Shown here one piece after another: positions 32,096 to 37,962 of a stretch of DNA of 37,962 nucleotides. Origin of the DNA: a virus. The stretch is from positions 1 through 37,962 of IMG/VR virus record IMGVR_UViG_3300043437_000121; one strand, written 5' to 3'. Position 1 is the first letter of the stretch, and every line of letters begins with the position of its first letter. A model generated the notes under the pieces. It had not been told where the DNA came from, made no database searches, and saw only the letters and a program-made list of their open reading frames with translations. The position numbers and the translations under genes are program-made.

Positions 32096-33051
32096 GCTTC
32101 TGCTGCTCCACTGCTCATCCGACCAGTCCTAGTTCCATGCTGTCGAAAGTTTGGATGTAGTATACCATCTTTTGCTTCATTGTCAAGTCCATCAAAGTAA
32201 GTGGTCTTGATCTTGTTGGCTTCTCGCAACTCTACAATTAGCGATGCAAGTTCGTCATCCATGCTGGCAAGCGTAGCCTTGTCGGTCTTTTTAATCCGAA
32301 TTCCTCGCTCTTCAAATGCCGCAATGATCTGCGCTGGCGACTGAGGGTTGAATTCTGCCCCGGATATTTCTGCAATCCGCGCTTTCGTTTTATAAATCTT
32401 ATCACCATACTCCTGACGCTGCTTCTTTACATAACTACGATTGATCTTTAATCCTTTGGCTTCGATGCCGAGGAGGGATTGTGTAAGTGCTTTCTCAATG
32501 GCATACAACGGTTGCAAATCTTTGGGCATTCTATTCCAAAGTAATTCGTATAACCGCAATGTGAATTCTGCGTCTTTCTTAGCGTACGGCGCAAGAATCT
32601 CATGGGGGATAGGCTCATAACCTTCTTCCTTTTTAATTTTGTTTTGTCGTCGCCAGACCTTTAGTACCTCATCCTCGTCAGTTTCTTCACCAAGGATAGT
32701 ACGAGCAAGATACTTAAGGCTAGTAGATTGCTGCTCATTAATAAGATGTGCCAGTGCTTGTGTGTCTTCAAACTTGTTTTCAAATACGCTAAACGGAATA
32801 CCTAGCCGACACAATTTTTGAATATCAAACTTAGCATTATGCATGATGATCTTCTTGCTGTTTTCTAGCAAGCCTAGGATACCACCATATTCGCACTGCC
32901 ATTTCTCTTCATCACAGATACGACGATCATACACTTCACTGCGCAAAGAACCATCATCAGGATCATAAGATGCAATACTAATCATGAAGGCTTCATCATG
33001 CCAACCAACACCCGTTGTCTCAGTATCAATAGCCAGTAGATCCAAAGCCAC
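32092..33051 (-). CDS. polA: DNA polymerase family A, N-terminal piece (3'-5' exonuclease and thumb)
   Basis: A 319-residue protein with GTG start overlapping the dUTPase end. Exonuclease motifs: DTETTG (9-14), HNAKFDI (71-77) and YAKKDAEF near 157, giving proofreading. The thumb region follows, with FNPQSPAQI and KTDKATLASM, ending at the palm motif TRTGRMSSGAAEA, where a TGA stops it. The sequence would continue without a gap into the downstream piece after a -1 shift. Together they have 566 residues, normal for a phage PolA with exonuclease. Confidence 0.87.
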   Translation of the reverse strand: MALDLLAIDTETTGVGWHDEAFMISIASYDPDDGSLRSEVYDRRICDEEKWQCEYGGILGLLENSKKIIMHNAKFDIQKLCRLGIPFSVFENKFEDTQALAHLINEQQSTSLKYLARTILGEETDEDEVLKVWRRQNKIKKEEGYEPIPHEILAPYAKKDAEFTLRLYELLWNRMPKDLQPLYAIEKALTQSLLGIEAKGLKINRSYVKKQRQEYGDKIYKTKARIAEISGAEFNPQSPAQIIAAFEERGIRIKKTDKATLASMDDELASLIVELREANKIKTTYFDGLDNEAKDGILHPNFRQHGTRTGRMSSGAAEA

Positions 33052-33457
33052 GGTCGCCCCTCATCCCACTCCATACCATATTATCACCACGCAACAAATT
33101 AGTTTGCATAAGAGGCTGCACCATGAACTGTGCAATCTTATCGCCACGCTCAATCAGGTAATTAAAATCATCCATATTACCAAGCACAACCTTGATCTCA
33201 CCACTATACTCAGCATCAATAATACCCGGAGCATTCAATACAAACACACCATGCTTAGATGCCAAGCCACTACGACTCATAATAAAACCTACATGCCCAG
33301 CAGGAATACGAATAGCCAACTCCGTACGAGCAGTACCATAACCATGAGCAGGAATAGTAACGGATTCACTAGCCCGTAAATCAAAACAAGCATCAGCCTT
33401 ATGCCCCTTAACAGGAGCATGAGCATACTTAGTAAGGTGCTTATAATTAATAATCAT
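33026..33457 (-). CDS. dut: dUTP pyrophosphatase (trimeric dUTPase)
   Basis: A 143-residue enzyme with all five motifs: DACFDLRA (22-29), MSRSGLASKHG (60-70), NAPGIIDAEYSGE (75-87, with the catalytic Asp81), RGDKIAQFM (104-112) and the C-terminal RGDRGFGSTG (133-142). It hydrolyses dUTP to dUMP and pyrophosphate, keeping uracil out of DNA and feeding thymidylate synthesis. Length is typical. It overlaps the polymerase start, suggesting co-translation with replication genes. Confidence 0.95.
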   Translation of the reverse strand: MIINYKHLTKYAHAPVKGHKADACFDLRASESVTIPAHGYGTARTELAIRIPAGHVGFIMSRSGLASKHGVFVLNAPGIIDAEYSGEIKVVLGNMDDFNYLIERGDKIAQFMVQPLMQTNLLRGDNMVWSGMRGDRGFGSTGY

Positions 33458-33759
33458 TAATCTATCCGATGCTCATACTTGTCAGAAGGAACACCCCAAC
33501 AAGAATCACACATGCACTCCTTCTCACGAGGAACAACCTTATCATCACTCCACATACGATAATCATAACCCGACTGCCAAGCATCATCAATCATAAGATC
33601 AAAAGTTTCATCTTCTTTCTGATCAAACTGCATAGCAAGCATACCTTCCATCTCTTCAAGACGCATACACATATCATCAGAAATACTCTGAATCATACGA
33701 CGCTGCTCTTGAAGAACAGAAATTGTACTCATATAATAATCACGATCAGTCGAACGCAT
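33457..33759 (-). CDS. Small protein with CxxC motif, unknown function
   Basis: A 100-residue protein. The ATG at 33759 lies in a TGATG overlap with the previous gene, seven bases after GGGAG. Residues 1-50 look helical and Met/Gln/Glu-rich; the C-terminal part has KECMCDSCWGVPS with C-x-C-x2-C, possibly binding a metal. No family is recognised. It sits between the annealing protein and dUTPase. Confidence 0.6.
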   Translation of the reverse strand: MRSTDRDYYMSTISVLQEQRRMIQSISDDMCMRLEEMEGMLAMQFDQKEDETFDLMIDDAWQSGYDYRMWSDDKVVPREKECMCDSCWGVPSDKYEHRID

Positions 33760-34400
33760 CACAGAACTCCCTTGTTAGACAACGACTCACGAATAGCATC
33801 AATACTAAGATCCTCAATACCAAGAACCTCACACATCTGATCCTTCTCGGGAACAGTACCCGGCTCCAACTCTAGCACACGCTGAGTATAAGCCACAACC
33901 AACTGCTTAAGAGCAATATCATTATTAGCAGCAGACTTCTGCAAAGCAACAAAATCACGCTCTGCTTCCTTCCACAAGTATAGTGCAATACCATACTGAT
34001 GACAAGCCTTCTTAAGAGCCTCAGCCTGAGCAGACTTTACAGCAGTATCAGGATCAAAATTAATATTAGAACCAATACCATCACGAACAACGACAGCCTT
34101 CTGAGTAGTCAAGAACGCATCATCATCATCCTCAGCACCAATACTAATAACACCAATGTCACTCAGAAAAATACTAAGTGAACCCTGCACAACGGCAAGA
34201 TACTGTGGCTTACCATTCTTCGTAGTAGGAGCCGCATCAGGATACAACTTCCAATCATTAATCTGCCACGCCCAAGCATGACCAAGAACCACATTCAGCC
34301 TATTAATATAATCATCAATAGCCACATAATCCTGACCACTCTGATTCTTTTTAATAAGACTAGGATGAAACTTTGCTGTAAGATCCTTAGGGATCATCAT
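33759..34400 (-). CDS. Rad52-like single-strand annealing protein
   Basis: A 213-residue protein after AAGGAG. YVAIDDYINRLNVVLGHAW (25-43) is the Rad52/Rad22 (Sak-type) signature, followed by the expected strands (YLAVVQGSLSIFL) and FDPDTAVKSAQAEALKKACH, which is the conserved helix with Ala-Lys-Ser-Ala-x2-Ala-x2-Lys-Ala. The C-terminal 50 residues are likely disordered or partner-binding. It should anneal complementary strands exposed by the exonuclease encoded directly upstream, forming the phage recombination pair with SSB. Confidence 0.85.
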   Translation of the reverse strand: MMIPKDLTAKFHPSLIKKNQSGQDYVAIDDYINRLNVVLGHAWAWQINDWKLYPDAAPTTKNGKPQYLAVVQGSLSIFLSDIGVISIGAEDDDDAFLTTQKAVVVRDGIGSNINFDPDTAVKSAQAEALKKACHQYGIALYLWKEAERDFVALQKSAANNDIALKQLVVAYTQRVLELEPGTVPEKDQMCEVLGIEDLSIDAIRESLSNKGVL

Positions 34401-35212
34401 TACTCCTTCTCGTTTTCTTTCATTGTATCATAATCTAGCGATTCGTCAATGTCAATAACCTCCATAAGTTCAGGCTTCTGTGTGGAACAACCACACAAGT
34501 CAATCTCCTGATCTTTCCAAGGACAGAACATACTAGAGTAATGTGGTTTATACCACAACTCCATAGTTTTATTACGCTTATTCTTCTTCCAAACATTGTC
34601 ACCCATAATAGGATCAGGCAGAATATTATTAACAGTATAATTAGTAATTGCCTGCTCAACATCTAGCATACGCTGAGTAACCTCGTCCTTACTCAAGGGT
34701 TCGATCTCATAGAACCTAGGCTCCTCCCAACGCCGCTTATAGTCCGGGCTACTAGGTAGATAGAGAATGCCAACACGAAGATTAGAAATCGCAATACCAT
34801 AATGATAATACGCTGAAACTTGTAGGACATGCTCACTCTTTGCCTCCTCCATAAACGACAGGCTAACACCACTAGCCGTTTTATAATCAATCAACCATAA
34901 ATCATCATCAGTCTCAAGATAAGCATCAGCCGTACCCTTCCAAGGATAATCACGATCCTCAACAAAGATAGGTTGCTCACTAATATACTTAATGTCAGTC
35001 TGATTATGCATCACCGTGTGTAGGTATTCGTGGATTGCTGTACCCTGTAGCAGAGGAAACGTATTCATCCACGGACGATCAACCATAGGATAACCATTCA
35101 CCCAACTAAGACAAGTGTGGCGAGGATTCTGCAAATCAGTAGAGAAATGCAAGTATCCATCAGCCCGTGGACGATTCACTTCCCACTTGATTGTATCAAT
35201 CAGACTCTTCAA
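34400..35212 (-). CDS. RecB/Cas4-like PD-(D/E)XK exonuclease
   Basis: A 270-residue enzyme. I choose the TTG at 35212, six bases after GGGAGG; the longer frame overlaps the gene before and has an implausible N-terminus. Core motifs: GTAIHEYLHTV (His), GTADAYLE (Asp), LWLIDYKTAS (Asp-x-Lys) and VLQVSAYYHYG (Gln). One Cys near the N-terminus (NPRHTCLSW) and a C-terminal set (MFCPWKDQEIDLCGC) could hold an iron-sulfur cluster as in Cas4/AddB. Next to Rad52, it is the likely 5'-3' exonuclease of the recombination pair; no CRISPR array is present. Confidence 0.82.
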   Translation of the reverse strand: MKSLIDTIKWEVNRPRADGYLHFSTDLQNPRHTCLSWVNGYPMVDRPWMNTFPLLQGTAIHEYLHTVMHNQTDIKYISEQPIFVEDRDYPWKGTADAYLETDDDLWLIDYKTASGVSLSFMEEAKSEHVLQVSAYYHYGIAISNLRVGILYLPSSPDYKRRWEEPRFYEIEPLSKDEVTQRMLDVEQAITNYTVNNILPDPIMGDNVWKKNKRNKTMELWYKPHYSSMFCPWKDQEIDLCGCSTQKPELMEVIDIDESLDYDTMKENEKE

Positions 35213-35378
35213 GAAAATCCTCCCACTCACTAACAAGCCGACTACTACCATCCTCAACCTGAACCATAATCTCGCCACCAACAGTCACAGTAGCATACAA
35301 AGTAGCAATACGCTGACCATTATAGAATAGTGCCGACTCATTATCATGAGCATCCCCCTTACTAACAAACTTAAACAC
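35196..35378 (-). CDS. Small beta-rich protein of 60 residues
   Basis: GTG start at 35378, eight bases after GGAG; a longer frame overlaps the neighbour. It begins MFKFVSKGDAHDNESALFYN and continues with alternating hydrophobics (ATLYATVTVGGEIMVQV), an expected small beta fold, ending in an acidic tail (SEWEDFLEESD). No family is recognised. It overlaps the exonuclease start by 17 bases, so the two are probably translated together. Confidence 0.58.
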   Translation of the reverse strand: MFKFVSKGDAHDNESALFYNGQRIATLYATVTVGGEIMVQVEDGSSRLVSEWEDFLEESD

Positions 35379-35505
35379 GCTGCTTCTCCTTAAGTTTACG
35401 CTCAGCACGAATAGCCTTAGCCTTCATCTTCTTAGCGCCTTTCTCCTCACGCTTAGCCTTATTAGCAGCCAACTTATTCTTCTTAATACTAGACGGAACA
35501 GCCAT
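35371..35505 (-). CDS. Highly basic 44-residue protein
   Basis: ATG at 35505 (TAATG overlap with the preceding gene) to TAA at 35371. It begins MAVPSSIKKNKLAANKAKRE and is nearly half Lys/Arg, likely one long helix. It resembles short Lys-rich phage peptides that bind nucleic acid, without an assigned family. Overlaps on both sides and the T/G-ending codons support real coding. Confidence 0.6.
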   Translation of the reverse strand: MAVPSSIKKNKLAANKAKREEKGAKKMKAKAIRAERKLKEKQRV

Positions 35506-35732
35506 TAATCTTCTTCCTTTGGAGTGAAACACAACACAGTAGCATCAAATTTAACCTTATCAGAATCAGTCTTAGCCCTACGATAAGTATGAACCTTATA
35601 CCCGTGCTCATACAACATCTCAGTAGCAAACGCTAAACTAGGACTACGACCAATAACATTACCATCAACAGAAACAGTCCATGCACCCTTCTTATACACA
35701 ATACTAGCCTCTGCTAACTTCTTCTCCTTCAT
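35505..35732 (-). CDS. Small protein of 75 residues, unknown function
   Basis: The ATG at 35732 shares its first base with the stop of the gene before. The product begins MKEKKLAEASIVYKKGAWTV and contains VDGNVIGRSPSLAFATEMLY and a basic strand near the C-terminus. The beta-beta-alpha pattern suggests a small fold, but I recognise no family. A TTG six codons upstream is open but less likely. Confidence 0.58.
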   Translation of the reverse strand: MKEKKLAEASIVYKKGAWTVSVDGNVIGRSPSLAFATEMLYEHGYKVHTYRRAKTDSDKVKFDATVLCFTPKEED

Positions 35733-35887
35733 TAAATACCACTTTCCCAATCCATAGGAGGATAATCCATATCATCCTTATCAATACTATCAATATACTT
35801 AGTAGTAAGTTCCATAAGATCCTCATACATCCTATACTCTACATCCCAAATGATATAATCATCATAAGTCATAGGAGTATTATTCAT
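35732..35887 (-). CDS. Small acidic protein of 51 residues, first gene after the promoter
   Basis: ATG at 35887, eight bases after GAAAGG. Product MNNTPMTYDDYIIWDVEYRM and onward is rich in Asp, Tyr, Met and Glu. Its start lies about 25 bases after the expected transcription start of the strong promoter at 35920-35948, so it is the leader gene of the replication operon and probably made early. Early small acidic proteins of phages often inhibit host proteins; that is speculation here. Confidence 0.58.
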   Translation of the reverse strand: MNNTPMTYDDYIIWDVEYRMYEDLMELTTKYIDSIDKDDMDYPPMDWESGI

Positions 35888-35919
35888 AGTACTAACCTTT
35901 CTTAGTAGTTTATAACGAT

Positions 35920-35948
35920 AGTATATCATACTTGATTCCTTATGTCAA
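35920..35948 (-). promoter_or_regulatory. Consensus sigma-70 promoter for the replication operon
   Basis: On the minus strand TTGACA (35943-35948) is separated by exactly 17 bases from TATACT (35920-35925), a near-perfect host housekeeping promoter (5 of 6 at the -10). It lies in the largest gap of the minus operon, between a tRNA gene and the first small gene. Transcription would start near 35912 and read all genes down to 24384, about 11.5 kb, without an evident terminator. Confidence 0.92.
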
Positions 35949-35964
35949 GTAAATTGTTTGTAAA

Positions 35965-36045
35965 TACCAGAGGAGAGATTCGAACTCTCACGCATTGCTG
36001 CGCCTGATTTTGAGTCAGGTGTGTCTACCATTCCACCACTCTGGC
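35965..36045 (-). tRNA. tRNA-Leu, anticodon CAA
   Basis: The reverse complement folds as a class II tRNA: acceptor GCCAGAG with CTCTGGT, D arm with GGTGGAATGGTAGACAC, anticodon stem-loop CCTGA-CTCAAAA-TCAGG giving anticodon CAA, a long variable arm, and a T arm with GAGAGTTCGAATCTCTC. The discriminator is A; CCA is not encoded. It decodes UUG, a leucine codon used very often in this phage's T+G-rich genes. It lies just upstream of the consensus promoter. Confidence 0.95.
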
Positions 36046-36056
36046 AATACGATCAA

Positions 36057-36614
36057 CTAGTTTGCACTGCCCCTATAAGCAATCCAAATAGCAGCCTGAG
36101 CATCACGATTCGAAATATCGAACACTTGCGCGATATGTCGAACACCCTTCTCAATCTCAGCACGAACACTATTACTAATATCATTACCAAAACCAGCAGC
36201 ATAAGCCATGATACTATCAACCGTGATAGGATCCTTATGACCAATGATATTCAGGTAGAAGTTACCAACCTTCGGACCTGTGACATGCTTAGAATAATAA
36301 TGACTGTTAGCCACGGTGAAGCCCTTACGAACGTTAGCACCAATGATACCATACGAAGGGCGGCGCATATGATCCGGCTTAAAAGAATCCTCAACGATCT
36401 TGTAGGTAGCGGCTACATTCGACGACCAACGAGCACGAGGCGACGTAACAGCAAGGATAGCAGCAACACGCTGCGGAGTAATCTTATACTCCTTCGATAC
36501 GTCAAGGCAATGCTGCCATGCGCCCGGATACCAAGCCTCGCCCTCAGCGATAGCCCAATCAACACCATGCTCATAATTGTTGAGCACATTGTAAAACTTG
36601 TTAGCAGTAGTCAT
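36057..36614 (-). CDS. Conserved phage protein (DUF7178-like?), unknown function
   Basis: A 185-residue protein. The pattern EGEAWYPGAWQHCLDVSKEY, then AAILAVTSPRARWSSNV, VTGPKVGNFYLNIIG and DPITVDSIMAYAAGFG is one I recall from conserved actinophage and cyanophage proteins; the helical arrangement with Gly-Pro-Lys-Val and a conserved Asp recalls helix-hairpin-helix DNA glycosylases, but catalytic residues are not evident. I leave the function open. It lies immediately upstream of tRNA-Leu(CAA). Confidence 0.6.
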   Translation of the reverse strand: MTTANKFYNVLNNYEHGVDWAIAEGEAWYPGAWQHCLDVSKEYKITPQRVAAILAVTSPRARWSSNVAATYKIVEDSFKPDHMRRPSYGIIGANVRKGFTVANSHYYSKHVTGPKVGNFYLNIIGHKDPITVDSIMAYAAGFGNDISNSVRAEIEKGVRHIAQVFDISNRDAQAAIWIAYRGSAN

Positions 36615-36616
36615 AA

Positions 36617-37066
36617 TTATACCTCATTCACTTCGTAGTCAACACCATAATGCAAATCATAATCCATGTAATAAGAATCAACACCATTACACTCTACTTC
36701 ATCAGCAGCAATCTCCTCCGCCTGATCCTCATTACTAGCAGTAACCTTCACAGTAATAGTAACAGGAATAGTCATGCTAACTTCGTACTCTCGCTGAAGA
36801 AGGTTACTAGGGATAGCCTCATGAAACTGTAGAACACTAAGAATTTTATCAGTATCCTCAGGAACATAAGCAACAGCATCGTCAAGGTGATGCTGCTCTA
36901 GCCCAAAAGAATCATAAGTATAATGTAGAATACCAGCAAGGATATTAGTATCCTTCAGATAACGCGCATTAGCATTCTCATACATACGCATCACACCAGC
37001 ATGATTCTCCTGAGCCTTCTCTAGCAGATGCTCAAGTTCAGCCACACGCTCATCGTACATCGTCAC
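36617..37066 (-). CDS. Protein with coiled-coil N-terminus and beta C-terminus, unknown function
   Basis: I choose the GTG at 37066, six bases after AAGGAG; an in-frame ATG at 37105 overlapping the previous stop gives a 162-residue form. Residues 1-40 are a helix or coiled coil (DERVAELEHLLEKAQENHAG). The C-terminal 60 residues carry SMTIPVTITVKVTASNEDQA and AEEIAADEVE, a strand-helix pattern seen in small phage proteins without known function. Tyr/Asp-rich end. Confidence 0.6.
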   Translation of the reverse strand: MTMYDERVAELEHLLEKAQENHAGVMRMYENANARYLKDTNILAGILHYTYDSFGLEQHHLDDAVAYVPEDTDKILSVLQFHEAIPSNLLQREYEVSMTIPVTITVKVTASNEDQAEEIAADEVECNGVDSYYMDYDLHYGVDYEVNEV

Positions 37067-37104
37067 AATATTCTCCTTCTTGATTTGCTTACACATATAC
37101 ATCA

Positions 37105-37308
37105 TTACTCAAAGTCCTCATCATTATCATAGTCACTAGTCCAATCATGCGACTCCCAAGGGGGCTGCTCAGGCAGCCGATCATACTCAGGATCAACTAC
37201 ATACCAACTCACATGCAGATCATCAGCAGACTCAAAGGGCAGATCATTATCATCATCCATAGGATACGTCACACTCATTGTAGTTAGGCTTACTCTTTCT
37301 TTCATCAT
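37105..37308 (-). CDS. Small acidic protein of 67 residues
   Basis: ATG at 37308 overlaps the stop of the ArdC-like gene (ATGA). The product is rich in Asp, Trp, Pro and Glu (SYVTYPMDDD-type start after a short basic head; C-terminal HDWTSDYDNDEDFE). A later start at 37278 (MSVTYPMDDDNDLPF) is possible. It may be a DNA-mimic-like early protein, but there is no direct evidence; I recognise no family. Confidence 0.5.
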   Translation of the reverse strand: MMKERVSLTTMSVTYPMDDDNDLPFESADDLHVSWYVVDPEYDRLPEQPPWESHDWTSDYDNDEDFE

Positions 37309-37962
37309 GCAACCATTGCGTAGGTGTTCTCCATTACCATGTTAGCAGCGTACTGTGCTGCATTCGCTGCACTATACAGCAACTTCGGCTCATCCTTACA
37401 CTTCTTCGCCCATCCTTTCAGGTAAGCCGCAGACTGCGACTCATTCAGTGGTACTTCAGTGTTAGCACACAAGAAGGCAGCAGCAAACTCCGCAACCAAC
37501 TCTTCCTTAGCATACTTATCAGTACCAAAACTCGTAGTCTCAATACGATCAGCACGAGACTTATGCCCTGTGCTATGTGCAATCTCATGAAAAAGAGTCT
37601 GATAATAAGCAGACAGTTCCTTAAACTGTGCCGTGTCAGGCATCGTGATGCTATCCATGCTAGGTGTGTAGTAGGCACGATCACTACCATGATGCAGCCC
37701 ACCACGCAGCGTATCACACCACTCAGTAGCAATCAAGTCAGCCTCAGGATAACCCTCATCCTCGTGCTCATACTCATCAGTGTTAGGCTCAGGCATAACA
37801 AAGGGATCAATACCCTCAATCTGCGAGCCATTAAACACACGATAGTACTTCTGAAACCAAGAAGCCTGAGTCTCAACCTCACCCGTAGACTCATCCTCAA
37901 CCTCACGTTCAGTCTTTTTATTGTAGATAACAATCGTAGACTTGCTACCCTTGATAACCTTA
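37305..37962 (-). CDS. ardC: ArdC-like protein: ssDNA-binding N-part and zincin metallopeptidase, 5' end cut off
   Basis: The frame stays open to the window edge. The visible N-part (KVIKGSKSTIVIYNKK, later WFQKYYRVFNGSQIEGI) matches the N-terminal domain of ArdC/plasmid antirestriction proteins. The C-part holds the zinc-binding HEIAHSTGH with the downstream EELVAEFAAAFLC, as in the MPTase-PolyVal domain. ArdC of plasmid pSa protects incoming DNA from restriction and binds single strands. As the first gene seen in this operon, an early anti-defence role is plausible. An internal GTG at 37838 is not the real start. Confidence 0.82.
   Translation of the reverse strand, partial: KVIKGSKSTIVIYNKKTEREVEDESTGEVETQASWFQKYYRVFNGSQIEGIDPFVMPEPNTDEYEHEDEGYPEADLIATEWCDTLRGGLHHGSDRAYYTPSMDSITMPDTAQFKELSAYYQTLFHEIAHSTGHKSRADRIETTSFGTDKYAKEELVAEFAAAFLCANTEVPLNESQSAAYLKGWAKKCKDEPKLLYSAANAAQYAANMVMENTYAMVA

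Noticed and set aside
34400-35212. Cas4-like protein as part of a CRISPR system
   Set aside because: It is adjacent to a Rad52-like annealing protein and SSB/resolvase genes, the usual phage recombination set; no array or other Cas proteins.

Overview
The window is a large part of a double-stranded DNA bacteriophage genome, most likely a short-tailed (podovirus-type) phage. The visible virion genes are portal, scaffold, HK97-type capsid, head-tail adaptor, a very large nozzle-like protein, fibres and large ejection proteins. There is no tape measure, sheath or major tail-tube gene. The small Rpf/transglycosylase-like wall enzyme, the CHAP endolysin and the strong GGAGG ribosome sites suggest a Gram-positive host, possibly an actinobacterium; this is inference. 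Both ends are cut: the portal gene enters from the left and an ArdC-type gene leaves on the right. The terminase large subunit and any phage RNA polymerase are not in the window.

Layout. Positions 1-24.35 kb carry the plus-strand late operon: portal, HTH protein (candidate small terminase), scaffold, capsid, a strong UUCG terminator, small basic proteins, adaptor, nozzle, collagen-like and collar-domain fibres, a family 2 glycosyltransferase, Ala/Gly-rich virion proteins, a 1840-residue ejection protein, an XhlA-like membrane protein, a holin and a chimeric 518-residue protein. A 13-bp hairpin terminator at 24351 separates it from the converging minus-strand operon (37.96 to 24.38 kb). Read in its own direction, that operon carries an ArdC-like protein, small unknowns, tRNA-Leu(CAA), a textbook sigma-70 promoter, more small proteins, Cas4/RecB-like exonuclease, Rad52-like annealing protein, dUTPase, a family A DNA polymerase in two pieces, a DUF3310 protein, CHAP endolysin, primase-helicase, a PD-(D/E)XK resolvase candidate, SSB, a sigma-like factor in two pieces, metallophosphoesterase, tRNA-Leu(UAA), class II ribonucleotide reductase and an Rpf-like muralytic domain.

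How it works together. The minus operon makes nucleotides (NrdJ, Dut), copies and recombines DNA (polymerase, primase-helicase, SSB, Rad52-like, exonuclease, resolvase) and may supply a transcription factor (split sigma) for the late operon. The late operon builds the virion and supplies the holin. The wall-degrading enzymes are encoded on the other strand, so lysis depends on both transcription units.

Most unusual are three interrupted reading frames within 8 kb of the minus operon: a polymerase split just before motif A with an ATGA overlap, a sigma-like factor split into region 2 and region 4 proteins, and a hydrophobic leader separated from the Rpf-like domain by one in-frame TGA. Also notable are a very strong T+G bias of the sense strand that flips at 24.35 kb, the matching pair of leucine tRNAs for UUA/UUG, a capsid gene with different codon choice, and islands that lack the T+G bias at fibre and gene boundaries and probably mark recent exchange.
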